Shown: positions 8,542 through 16,992 of the stretch, piece by piece
Position numbering within the stretch: the first letter of the stretch is position 1
How the letters are laid out: each line of letters begins with the position of its first letter
Assembly (NCBI RefSeq): GCF_001042715.1
Contig: NZ_CP009687.1
Span: forward strand, 797,418 to 861,417
Origin: Clostridium aceticum
GTDB lineage: Bacteria; Bacillota; Clostridia; Peptostreptococcales; Natronincolaceae
Direction: 5' to 3'
Length of the DNA stretch: 64,000 nucleotides
Notes under the pieces: generated by a model
Told to the model about the DNA's origin: nothing
Seen by the model: only the letters and a program-made list of their open reading frames with translations
The model's database searches: none
Translations under genes and position numbers: made by a program

Positions 8542-10026
8542 ATGCAAGAAATGAAAAAAAATAATACGGTGTTTCATATCTCGCTGGTGGTTGTGTTTGC
8601 CATCGTTTTCTGGGGAATATTTTCCCCAGAAAACTTTGAAAGCACAGCAAATGGATTTTATGAATTTGTTGTTGGAAGCTTTAGCTGGATGTACTTGTTA
8701 TCAATGCTATCATTTGTAGCCTTTGCTGGATTTTTAGCCTTCAGTAAGTATGGAAAGATCAAACTAGGTCCAGATGATTCCGTGCCAGAATACAGCAATA
8801 CCTCGTGGTTTGCTATGTTATTTGGAGCAGGTATGGGGATCGGACTGGTATTCTGGGGAGTAGCAGAGCCATTAAACCACTTTGTGAACCCACCTTTTGG
8901 TCTAACAGGAGGAACAGCTGAAGCAGCAAACTTTTCCATGAAGACTTCTTTCCTACACTGGGGCTTTCATCCATGGGCCAACTACAGTATCTTTGGACTA
9001 GCACTCGCTTATTTTCAATTTAGAAAAAACAAGCCAGGTTTAATTAGTAGTGTATTTATTCCACTATTAGGAGAGGAAAGAATCAATGGGCCAATAGGGA
9101 AAACGATAGATATTTTAGCGATATTTGCAACCATTGCAGGGGTGGCTACTTCACTGGGCTTAGGAACACTGCAAATTAATGGTGGATTAAACTTCTTATT
9201 TGGTATACCCAACACTACTTTAGTAAATGTCATTATTATTGCTGTCGTAACATTTGTCTATATATGGACGGCGGTAACAGGAATTGAAAAAGGAATTAAA
9301 CTTTTATCAGACATTAATCTTATTGCAGCTATTGCCATACTAGGGCTATCTATTATTGTAGGGCCTACCGTTAAAATGATTAACATATTCCTTAATGGAA
9401 CAGGACTATATATCACAGATTTTATTCGAGACAGTTTTCGTATTGAAGCCTTCGGAGACAACAGCTGGACTGGAGGTTGGACAGTATTCTACTGGGCTTG
9501 GTGGATTGCCTGGGCACCCTTCGTAGGTACATTTATAGCTCGTATTTCAAAAGGAAGAACGATTAGAGAGTTTGTTATAGGTGTAATCGTAGCACCATCT
9601 TTAGCATCCTTTGTATGGTTTGCTACCTTTGGAACGCTAGGAATGAACTTAGGAATGGATGTAGCATCAGAAGCAATACAAACTACAGAGACAGCACTAT
9701 TTGTAGTAATGAAACACTACCCATTAGGCAGTATTATTTCTCTTGTTGCAGTATTCTTGCTATGTACCTTCTTTATTACATCAGCAAATTCAGCAACCTT
9801 TGTATTAGGCATGATGTCTTCAAATGGAGATTTAAATCCAAGCAATTCAAAGAAGATTATATGGGGATTAGTACAGTCTTTATTGGCGGTATCTTTACTG
9901 CTGGCTGGTGGTCTTACTACACTACAGATAGGTTCTATCGCAGCAGCATTCCCCTTTGTTATTGTAATGATTCTTTCCATGGTTTCTTTAATGAAGGCAT
10001 TGAAAAGTGATGAAAAGTTTGATTAA
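8542..10026 (+). CDS. BCCT-family betaine/carnitine/choline transporter
   Basis: 494 residues from ATG 8542 (AAAGGAG at 8527-8533); an upstream ATG at 8521 lacks a site. About 12 membrane segments are visible. The family signature GMGIGLVFWGVAEPLNHF and the conserved tryptophan-rich segment VFYWAWWIAWAPFVGTFIARI match BCCT carriers such as OpuD/BetP. It lies 48 bp after the component B selenoprotein gene, in the same operon, which argues that the imported quaternary amine is the reductase substrate. It lacks the long C-terminal osmosensing tail of BetP, so it looks like a feeding carrier more than an osmoregulated one (inference). Confidence 0.93.
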   Translation: MQEMKKNNTVFHISLVVVFAIVFWGIFSPENFESTANGFYEFVVGSFSWMYLLSMLSFVAFAGFLAFSKYGKIKLGPDDSVPEYSNTSWFAMLFGAGMGIGLVFWGVAEPLNHFVNPPFGLTGGTAEAANFSMKTSFLHWGFHPWANYSIFGLALAYFQFRKNKPGLISSVFIPLLGEERINGPIGKTIDILAIFATIAGVATSLGLGTLQINGGLNFLFGIPNTTLVNVIIIAVVTFVYIWTAVTGIEKGIKLLSDINLIAAIAILGLSIIVGPTVKMINIFLNGTGLYITDFIRDSFRIEAFGDNSWTGGWTVFYWAWWIAWAPFVGTFIARISKGRTIREFVIGVIVAPSLASFVWFATFGTLGMNLGMDVASEAIQTTETALFVVMKHYPLGSIISLVAVFLLCTFFITSANSATFVLGMMSSNGDLNPSNSKKIIWGLVQSLLAVSLLLAGGLTTLQIGSIAAAFPFVIVMILSMVSLMKALKSDEKFD

Positions 10027-10027
10027 A

Positions 10028-10063
10028 AAACAAGCATCCTGGCTAAATCAGGATGCTTGTTTT
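10028..10063. terminator. Bidirectional terminator between BCCT and tetR genes
   Basis: A perfect 14-bp stem (10028-10041 with 10049-10063) flanked by A-run and T-run, usable on both strands. The last codons of the convergent TetR gene lie inside it. Confidence 0.85.
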
Positions 10064-10735
10064 GTTGCACTTATTTAAAGCTCCGCCGTAGGCTTCGATT
10101 GTTTTTTTGATATACAGAAGCGTCTTATCTACCGCCACATCAATACTATAATCTACTTGGTTTTTAAGAACTCTAGTAAACATACCTTGGTAAATAACTA
10201 AAGTCATTTCATTCACCTCGTCTAAGTACTCATCTTGAAGGAAACCATCCTTAGCACAAGTTTTTAGTAAGGGCAAGTTTCTTTCAGGGATATTTTGCTT
10301 TAGCAGCATAGGAAGAAGTTCTTCCGGCTGTTCTCCCAGTTCCTCTGGAAAAATATTGTAATACTCCTTGATTGAATCCCTTAAAGAATCACAAAACTTT
10401 TCGAAAAAGATCAGTTGATAGATTTTAGGATTATTGTAGGAGTGGGTACAAAAACATTTCCAAATTCGTAGGTACTTATCCAGAGAATCCTCAGCGCCCT
10501 TTATATATTCCGGCAATTCAATAGCATATTCCTTTAAATACTTCATAGAAGCGAAGAAAATCAGATGATCTAGATTTTCAAAGTAATTATACATTGTAGC
10601 ACTGTTGTACCCTGCTAGATCCGCTACTTTTCTAACCGTAATAGCTTCTATGCCTTCCTCTTCTATAACTTTATTGGTTGCTTCAATAAAATAACTCATA
10701 ATTCGTCTTTTTTGTATTTCTTTTTTATCTATCAT
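10043..10735 (-). CDS. TetR/AcrR-family transcriptional regulator
   Basis: 230 residues. The N-terminal 60 residues carry a TetR helix-turn-helix (AITVRKVADLAGYNSATMYNYFENLDHLI), where the recognition helix ends in the typical MYNYF. The remaining all-helical region would be the ligand and dimer domain and gives no clue to the effector. It is convergent to the betaine-reductase/BCCT operon, so control of that operon is possible but no operator was identified. Its C-terminal NKCNKTSILI is encoded within the shared terminator. The 260 bp upstream (10736-10995) hold no other gene. Confidence 0.85.
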   Translation of the reverse strand: MIDKKEIQKRRIMSYFIEATNKVIEEEGIEAITVRKVADLAGYNSATMYNYFENLDHLIFFASMKYLKEYAIELPEYIKGAEDSLDKYLRIWKCFCTHSYNNPKIYQLIFFEKFCDSLRDSIKEYYNIFPEELGEQPEELLPMLLKQNIPERNLPLLKTCAKDGFLQDEYLDEVNEMTLVIYQGMFTRVLKNQVDYSIDVAVDKTLLYIKKTIEAYGGALNKCNKTSILI

Positions 10736-10995
10736 TTATCATCTACCCCATATCTTTTATATTATCTATATAGTTTCCCCTTATAGGATTATTATAGCAC
10801 ATGAAAAAGAATAAGTGTTAAAATATAAACAAGTATAGAAAAATACAATGAATATAAGTAAGTAAATAATAAAAATGCTATAAATGAGGACTTTCATATT
10901 AAAGAAGATAAAAAATAAAGGAATTTAGAAGATTTTGGAGAATATTAAATAAAATGGATACCTAAGATTATTATAAAAAATGAAGGTGAAGAATT

Positions 10996-11859
10996 ATGAA
11001 GGAAAAAGTAAGAGAATTAAGGGAATTACCACAAGAAATAAAACATAACTATTTCAACGTTTTATTTACTATGGCAAATATAGATGAAAAAATAAATCCT
11101 TTGGAGTTGGCAGAGCTTTATAGGTTTATGGCTAAGATGCAATTAGAAAAGGAAGAAAGAAAAGTACTGCTAAAGCAACTATATAAATCAGAAAACAATT
11201 TAGAAAATTTATGTAAAAATCTCTATAGGGGATTGAATGAACAAGAAAAAAATATTGTTCGGTTTTCTTTAATAAGAGATTTGATGCTTTTAATGAAAAG
11301 TGATTACTACGAGGCGCAAGAGGAAACAGATCTTTTTAACCAGATTAAGGTGTTGCTGAATATAACAGAGGAGCATATGGTATGGTTTAATGAGGAAAAG
11401 GCTCTTTATCAAGATACCTCAAATAAACCTTTAAGCTATGAGGGGATAGAAGAGACAGTTTTAATGGCTACTGCTATTGGGGTTCCCTTAACTACCTTCT
11501 TATTTAGCGACAGCTTTAAAAAAAATCCTTTTCTATTGAAAAAGTCTTCCCATAAAAGAAGGCTAAGGACTGATTTACTACGGTCTATAGCGATAGGAGG
11601 AGTATCTTATCATTCCTTAAAATGGTGGTTGAGGAGAAGAAAAAAGAAGTCAATGTCTTTGCAGCAGTGCATGATTGAAGAAGTTGAAAAGCTTCAGGAA
11701 AGGGCTAAAAGATATATGGCACTAGATCTGCAGCATCTGCAGCAGAGTTTACAATGGGCAGAAGAAAATTTTATAGATATGGAGCTTCAAAGGGAGACGA
11801 TTATTCTGCTTAAAAAGAGCTTAGCAGTTCTTCATAACACGAAACCTCAAGAGTTATAA
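10996..11859 (+). CDS. TerB-like helical protein with possible membrane segment, function unknown
   Basis: 287 residues, ATG with GAAGGTGAA upstream. The first ~140 residues are charged and helical (NVLFTMANIDEKINPLELAEL), resembling the TerB/co-chaperone DjlA-type acidic domain. Residues about 150-172 are hydrophobic (TVLMATAIGVPLTTFLF) and may insert in the membrane or pack in a core; a very basic patch (LRRRKKKS) follows, then a heptad-like helical tail. No enzymatic motif is visible. It is a single-gene unit ended by a terminator at 11863. Confidence 0.5.
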   Translation: MKEKVRELRELPQEIKHNYFNVLFTMANIDEKINPLELAELYRFMAKMQLEKEERKVLLKQLYKSENNLENLCKNLYRGLNEQEKNIVRFSLIRDLMLLMKSDYYEAQEETDLFNQIKVLLNITEEHMVWFNEEKALYQDTSNKPLSYEGIEETVLMATAIGVPLTTFLFSDSFKKNPFLLKKSSHKRRLRTDLLRSIAIGGVSYHSLKWWLRRRKKKSMSLQQCMIEEVEKLQERAKRYMALDLQHLQQSLQWAEENFIDMELQRETIILLKKSLAVLHNTKPQEL

Positions 11860-11862
11860 ATG

Positions 11863-11889
11863 AGACTCCTGCTTCATTGGAGTCTTTTT
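11863..11889 (+). terminator. Terminator after the TerB-like gene
   Basis: AGACTCC (11863-11869) pairs with GGAGTCT (11879-11885), followed by TTTT. The rest of the gap to 12138 shows no further element. Confidence 0.7.
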
Positions 11890-12137
11890 CAAGTCTAATT
11901 CTATAGAAAAGATTTTTCTCAAATTTGATAGTAGTATGGAAAGGAAAAAAAAGTTTTTTGTGGAATATAAATAGTAAGATGTAGCTATAGGCCTTAGCTT
12001 CAGAGGTTACTGACATAATTTCATATTTTAAAATGTATATTTGAGTATATAGAATATAGTAGATGTTACTAAAAGTAGTTTTTGATAAAATTTTAACAGC
12101 AGGGTAAATCAATAGAAAATGACTGGAGGTAAAAGCT

Positions 12138-13139
12138 GTGAAAATAGGAATTCCCCAGAGTTTGCTTTATGCTTACTACTATCCTTTCTGGAAGACTTAT
12201 TTTGAAGAATTAGGTTTGGAAGTAGTAACTACTTCCCCTACAACAAAGGCGATTATTGATCAAGGGGTAAAGGCTTCTGTACCAGAAATTTGTGTACCTA
12301 TCAAGGTATATATTGGGCATGTAATAACACTGCTTGAAGAAGAGGTTGATTACATTTTTGTACCAAGATTCGTCTCTATAAAAAAAGGTCAGTTTTTTTG
12401 CCCAAAATTTATGGGGCTTCCAGATATGATCCGACATTCGATAGAAGGTATTGAAGAAAAGCTGATCATGCCTTTTGTTGATACAAAAAGTGACAATATA
12501 GCTGCTGCCTTTAAAAATAATATTTTCGGAGATAAGCTTTCTCTAAGTCCTAGACAAAATAAACAGGCCTTAGAGAGAGCAGAAAAAGTATGGCTTGAAT
12601 TTAGAGAATATAGTAAGAAGGGTTACTCTATACTAGAGGCTTGTAGTCTTGCACTAGATAATCATCCCAAGCAGCAGATAGAACTATTAAACAAAGAAAA
12701 AACGGATGTAACGATAGGCCTATTGGGCTATGTATATAATATATATGACCCTTTTATCAGTATGGATATATTAGAAAAGCTAAGGAAGATGGGGGTTAGG
12801 ATTAAGACTTTTGAGATGCTGGAGGAAAAGGATATAGAAAACCAGCTGAGATCTATGTCAAAAACTCTATTTTGGACCTTTAGTGATAAACTTTTAGCAG
12901 CAGGGTATCACTTTTACAACGACGAGGAAGTAGATGGTTTAATCCATGTGACAGCCTTTGGATGTGGTCCAGACTCTTTATTAGGAAAACTATTAGAGCT
13001 TGACTCTTCCCTCTATAAAAAGCCCTTTATGACAGTAAGAGTTGATGAACATTCAGGTGAAAATCATCTTCAAACAAGAATAGAGGCTTTTGTAGATATG
13101 CTTAAGAGAAAAAAATTAAAAGTACAAAGGGGTGCGTAA
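12138..13139 (+). CDS. HgdB/DUF2229-like Fe-S protein (acyl-CoA dehydratase activase-associated), first copy
   Basis: 333 residues, GTG start with GGAGGT 8 bases upstream. The N-terminus MKIGIPQSLLYAYYYPFW, the VPEICVPIKVYIGH cysteine motif, a later AFGCGPDSLLG, and the C-terminal DEHSGENHLQTRIEAF are characteristic of the DUF2229/CoA-protein-activase family related to 2-hydroxyacyl-CoA dehydratase subunits. The next gene encodes a divergent paralogue with the same ending. In many clostridia these modules are fused to BadF domains in one very large protein; here they are separate. Substrate unknown. Confidence 0.75.
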   Translation: MKIGIPQSLLYAYYYPFWKTYFEELGLEVVTTSPTTKAIIDQGVKASVPEICVPIKVYIGHVITLLEEEVDYIFVPRFVSIKKGQFFCPKFMGLPDMIRHSIEGIEEKLIMPFVDTKSDNIAAAFKNNIFGDKLSLSPRQNKQALERAEKVWLEFREYSKKGYSILEACSLALDNHPKQQIELLNKEKTDVTIGLLGYVYNIYDPFISMDILEKLRKMGVRIKTFEMLEEKDIENQLRSMSKTLFWTFSDKLLAAGYHFYNDEEVDGLIHVTAFGCGPDSLLGKLLELDSSLYKKPFMTVRVDEHSGENHLQTRIEAFVDMLKRKKLKVQRGA

Positions 13140-13141
13140 AG

Positions 13142-14233
13142 ATGAAGGTATCTTTCCCCTATATGGGAACGACAGTGGTGTACAAAAAGCTTTTAGAATT
13201 ATTAGGACATGAAGTCATCATGCCTCCAAAACCTAGTCAGAAAACCATTAACTTAGGTGTAAAGTATAGTCCAGAATTTGCATGTTTCCCATTGAAAGTC
13301 ATTATGGGTAGTTATATAGAGGCGATAGAAAAGGGTGCAGAAGTGATTATTACCTCGGGAGGACACGGACCCTGTAGAGCTGGATTTTATGAGAGGGTAC
13401 ACAGTCGTATTTTAGAAGAGGAAAATTATCCTGCAGAGTTTATTGTCTTTGATTCTATGTTTAGAGACACTAAAATGTTTTTTCGCAATCTTGTACGCTT
13501 GAAGGGAGAAAGTTCTTGGTATAAACTTATGAAATCGTTTTTACTGGTTTATGATATGATCAAAAAGTTAGATATATTAGAGAAAAAAGTACAGCAAATT
13601 AGAGCCTATGAATTGAAAAAAGGAGAGACCACTAGAGTGTGGGAAAAAATCCAACACCTCTTTGACCAAGCCTATAGTAAAAGGATGATAGAAGATGCTT
13701 TCCAAAAAGGGGAACTGATGTTGAAAGAAATAAAGCAGGTACCTGTAAGGGAAGAAAATAGAATAAGGATAGGAATTGTAGGAGAAATCTATGTGGTTAT
13801 GGAAGCCTCTATTAATATGAAGCTTGAAGAATTATTAGGCTCATTAGGGGCAGAGGTAGAACGTTCTCAATATCTTTCCCAATGGATTAACTACAATGCT
13901 TTGCCTGAGTTTATAAACCATAGCCACGAAACTGAAATTTTAAAAAAGGGAGAAAAATATATTCCTATTCCAATAGGAGGACATGCGCAACAAACTGTAG
14001 GGCATATTGTGGACTATAGCGAGAGAGGTTTTGATGGTGTTGTTCATCTGATGCCTTTTGGCTGTTTGCCAGAACTGGTTTCACAAAGTATTGTTCCTAA
14101 AATTACGGCTGAATTAAATATTCCAGTGCTAACACTATCTATTGATGAACAAACTGGTACAGCCAATAACTTAACAAGAATTGAAGCATTCCTTGACCTG
14201 ATAAAGGGAAAGAGAAGAAAAAAAATATCGTAG
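13142..14233 (+). CDS. HgdB/DUF2229-like Fe-S protein, second copy
   Basis: 363 residues, starting 2 bp after the previous stop, so translationally linked. Motifs: MKVSFPYMGTTVVYKKLLE, PEFACFPLKVIMGSYIEA, GGHGPCRAGFYERVHSR, MPFGCLPELVSQ and DEQTGTANNLTRIEAFLD. The cysteines in the second to fourth motifs are likely cluster ligands by analogy with the family. With its upstream paralogue it could form a heterodimer like HgdA/HgdB, or the two may be assembly partners. The downstream activase gene supports an ATP-driven electron-injection (archerase) system. Confidence 0.75.
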   Translation: MKVSFPYMGTTVVYKKLLELLGHEVIMPPKPSQKTINLGVKYSPEFACFPLKVIMGSYIEAIEKGAEVIITSGGHGPCRAGFYERVHSRILEEENYPAEFIVFDSMFRDTKMFFRNLVRLKGESSWYKLMKSFLLVYDMIKKLDILEKKVQQIRAYELKKGETTRVWEKIQHLFDQAYSKRMIEDAFQKGELMLKEIKQVPVREENRIRIGIVGEIYVVMEASINMKLEELLGSLGAEVERSQYLSQWINYNALPEFINHSHETEILKKGEKYIPIPIGGHAQQTVGHIVDYSERGFDGVVHLMPFGCLPELVSQSIVPKITAELNIPVLTLSIDEQTGTANNLTRIEAFLDLIKGKRRKKIS

Positions 14234-14246
14234 GGAGATGAATAGG

Positions 14247-15209
14247 GTGCAAGAGGTCTATTTAGGAATAGATGTAGGATCAGTTAGTACAAACATCGTT
14301 GTTATCGACAATGACTATGAAGTTTTGCATAGTCAATATATTCGAACAAATGGGCAGCCTCTAGATTCTGTACAAAAGGGGTTAATAGAATTAAGAAAAA
14401 ATCTACCCAACAATATTCAAGTACGAGGTGTTGGGACAACTGGCAGTGGCCGACAGTTGGTGGGAGTAATGGTGGGGGCAGATGTAGTGAAAAATGAAAT
14501 AACTGCACATGCTACTGCTACAGCCCATGTAGTGCCTGATGTAAAGACAATTTTTGAAATTGGTGGGCAGGATTCCAAAATTATTATTATAGAAAATCAG
14601 ATGGTTATAGATTTTGCCATGAACACAGTTTGTGCAGCTGGAACAGGTTCTTTCTTAGACCACCAGGCAGAAAGGCTAGGAATTCCTATAGAACAGTTTG
14701 GTGATATGGCATTGATGGCAGAAAGAGATGTAAGGATTGCTGGAAGATGTACGGTTTTTGCAGAGTCGGATATGATTGCAAAGCAGCAGTTTGGTTTCTC
14801 GAAGTCAGAAATTATAAAAGGTCTTTGTGAAGCTTTAGTAAGGAACTATATTAATAATTTGGGTAGAGGCAAAAAATTAGAGCCTCCTTATGTATTTCAA
14901 GGAGGAGTAGCGGCCAACAAAGGAATTAAGACAGCCTTTGAAAAGGAAATAGGCCATGAGGTAATTATTCCTAAGCATTTTAATATCATGGGAGCATTGG
15001 GTTCAGCTATTTTAGCAAAGGAACAGATTGAAGAAACACAAGCCCCAAGTAACTTTAGAGGTTTTGAAGCAGCAGAATTAGATTTTAAGCCCTCCACCTT
15101 TGAGTGTGGCAGCTGTTCAAATAATTGTGAAGTGATTAAAGTAGAGCTGGATCGACAAGTAGTGGCTATGTGGGGAGATCGATGTGGAAAATGGACCAAT
15201 AGTCTATAA
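14247..15209 (+). CDS. BadF/BadG/HgdC-type ATPase activase with extra C-terminal cysteine motif
   Basis: 320 residues from GTG 14247, with GGGAG at 14233-14237; an ATG at 14238 abuts that site and is unlikely. The ASKHA ATPase core shows GIDVGSVSTNIVVID, FEIGGQDSK, and the two cysteine motifs NTVCAAGTGSFLD and AGRCTVFAESDM that bind one [4Fe-4S] cluster between two protomers in HgdC. After the usual end (MGALGSAILA) an extra ~40 residues carry FECGSCSNNCEVI and GDRCGKW, a possible additional metal site. It would drive electrons into the two HgdB-like proteins encoded upstream. Confidence 0.85.
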   Translation: MQEVYLGIDVGSVSTNIVVIDNDYEVLHSQYIRTNGQPLDSVQKGLIELRKNLPNNIQVRGVGTTGSGRQLVGVMVGADVVKNEITAHATATAHVVPDVKTIFEIGGQDSKIIIIENQMVIDFAMNTVCAAGTGSFLDHQAERLGIPIEQFGDMALMAERDVRIAGRCTVFAESDMIAKQQFGFSKSEIIKGLCEALVRNYINNLGRGKKLEPPYVFQGGVAANKGIKTAFEKEIGHEVIIPKHFNIMGALGSAILAKEQIEETQAPSNFRGFEAAELDFKPSTFECGSCSNNCEVIKVELDRQVVAMWGDRCGKWTNSL

Positions 15210-15213
15210 TGTT

Positions 15214-15356
15214 ATAAAAAAAAGTCGCTTTTAGTGAGGACGAAAAAGTATAATTTCTATGTTACTGTCATGACCTGTCATTCTGAACACAGTGAAGAAT
15301 CTGTCTTTTTAAGATCTTTCACCAGTGTTCAGGATGACAAAAGCACTTTTTTATTG
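15214..15356. repeat. Degenerate palindromic element between convergent genes (family 1-like)
   Basis: The core TGTCATTCTGAACACAGTG...CACCAGTGTTCAGGATGACA (15276-15339) resembles the TGTCATCCTGAG stem of family 1. Outer arms ATAAAAAAAAGTCGCTTTT and AAAAGCACTTTTTTATT also pair. The element probably also terminates transcription from both sides. Confidence 0.55.
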
Positions 15357-15360
15357 TTTA

Positions 15361-15921
15361 TTACAAATTGTTAACATAATTCTCTAAAACCTCTAATAAA
15401 GCAATATATTTTTTTTCAGTGGCTATACTATCTAACCTTTCTTTAGCATCTTCAAACAGTTGATCAATTTCTTGATGCATAGCATCATCAAAACTGGTTT
15501 CAGCAAATGTGAAGATAGCAGTGTCTTCTTTATCTATATGACGATACAATAGATCCATATAAGCTGTAGCATTAGCAACAATATCTAGTTTTGCTTCTTC
15601 GGACCCTTCTTTTGCTTTTTTTAAGGCATTTTCTAAGTTTTGTATAAATAATCTTCCTAAATCATGCTCTGCCAACATGCCGTAAATAGGCCCCTGTTTA
15701 ATGGCTGTGCCTAATTCTGAGGACATCTTTTCAAATAAAATATCTTCCTCTTTCCCATGATGAAACTTATCCGCATAGTTCCTAATAAAATCAATAGCAT
15801 CATAGTATCCTTGATAGTAGACTTCTTTTGTATAAAAGGTCTGCAAACACAGTTTTCTTATTACCTTTAACATTCTTAAAATATTTTGATGTTCATCCAT
15901 CAATGTTTTCACTGCCTTCAT
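15361..15921 (-). CDS. Hemerythrin HHE-domain protein
   Basis: 186 residues with a four-helix hemerythrin pattern: DEHQNIL near residue 9, HHGKEEDILF around 53-62, LAEHDLGR around 83-90 and HIDKEDTAIF around 133-142. These supply the His/Glu/Asp ligands of a di-iron site for O2, NO or redox sensing and storage. In an obligate anaerobe a role in oxygen or nitrosative stress handling is likely but not proven. RBS GAGGAGG precedes the ATG at 15921. No partner domain is fused. Confidence 0.9.
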   Translation of the reverse strand: MKAVKTLMDEHQNILRMLKVIRKLCLQTFYTKEVYYQGYYDAIDFIRNYADKFHHGKEEDILFEKMSSELGTAIKQGPIYGMLAEHDLGRLFIQNLENALKKAKEGSEEAKLDIVANATAYMDLLYRHIDKEDTAIFTFAETSFDDAMHQEIDQLFEDAKERLDSIATEKKYIALLEVLENYVNNL

Positions 15922-16248
15922 AAAATTCCCTCCTCTAAGTATAAATTAAGACTGTATTTTTGATAGTGTAGTATCATAGTGTTAAAATATGTTTTTGATA
16001 AAAAATTTTGATCTCTGTATTTAGTATAACCATATATCTGTATTTGGACTGTGAGTTAAATCAAAAACATAAAAAAATCTTTTGAAAAATATATTTTTCG
16101 TCTATAATTATAGTTAACTGGACTTGTGGAATTTTTCAAACTATATAGAGGGAAAATTAAATATATTAAGCGAAAGCATTTGAGAGTATTGTAACAACCC
16201 TTAGTGACTGAGGGGATAATATAGATTAATTTGGATTGGAGAGGGAAA
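15922..16248. other. Divergent intergenic region of hemerythrin and DUF1385 genes
   Basis: About 325 bp without a gene. A possible promoter for the rightward gene is TTGAAA (16082) with TATAAT at 16103-16108, though the spacer is only 15 bp. A small hairpin CCCTTA-GTGAC-TGAGGG (about 16198-16214) lies in the leader. I saw nothing else. Confidence 0.4.
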
Positions 16249-16992
16249 ATGAAAATAGGTGGATATGCTCACGGTAATGGAATCACTTTTTTCTGTGACG
16301 TATTAAAGATTAGAGCCATAAAGGAAAAAGAAGATATAAAGTATCAGATAAACTGGATTTTGCCAAAGGCATGGCTAAGAAAGCTGGAGGGAAAGTTTTT
16401 TCTTAGTAGTTTACTAGTAATCTACTATCAATGGAGAGTAATGAGTACTAAGTTTAAGGGATTGACAATTGGCTTAGTATCCATTGCAATCCTAGAGGAA
16501 ATTTTACAAATATCTGTGTTGGATAAAATTCCTTACTCGATTATGGACAAATGGTGGCTTTATATCATCTTAGGGACTTGCTTTTTATGGAATATAAGAA
16601 AAATTATCAGGCTTTTCCAATATCATGGTGCAGAACACAAAGTGATAAATTGTTATATAAAATATGGATATATAAACTATTCTCTAGTAAAAAGCTCTTC
16701 TAGGTTTAATAAACGATGTGGTTCCAACTTAGTTTTAATTATGCTGTTATTCTATGGTGTGTTATGGTTATTTGCCGTGGAGTCCTTAATAATTTTTCTT
16801 CTGTTTTTTTTAGTTTCTATTCAAATGGCAAAAAAAATTGCTTCTAAGGATAGAAAATGGGATAAATATATGAACTTATTACAATGGATAACGGTTTTAG
16901 AGCCCCAAAAAGAAGACATTGAGTTAGCGATCAATGCCTTTAAGGGTTTACAGCAGGCTTATCATATATACTGCCAGGAAATATCAGCTTAG
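16249..16992 (+). CDS. DUF1385 family membrane protein
   Basis: 247 residues from ATG 16249 (GGAGAGGG upstream; a TTG at 16231 is less likely). The family hallmarks are present: GGYAHGNGITFF near the N-terminus, YHGAEHKVINCY in the middle, and SSSRFNKRCGSNL. Hydrophobic segments flank these motifs, so it is probably a polytopic membrane protein. The family is widespread in Firmicutes and resembles DUF1385/PrmC-adjacent proteins, but its function is unknown. Its last four bases overlap the 3' end of the convergent MFS gene. Confidence 0.75.
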   Translation: MKIGGYAHGNGITFFCDVLKIRAIKEKEDIKYQINWILPKAWLRKLEGKFFLSSLLVIYYQWRVMSTKFKGLTIGLVSIAILEEILQISVLDKIPYSIMDKWWLYIILGTCFLWNIRKIIRLFQYHGAEHKVINCYIKYGYINYSLVKSSSRFNKRCGSNLVLIMLLFYGVLWLFAVESLIIFLLFFLVSIQMAKKIASKDRKWDKYMNLLQWITVLEPQKEDIELAINAFKGLQQAYHIYCQEISA

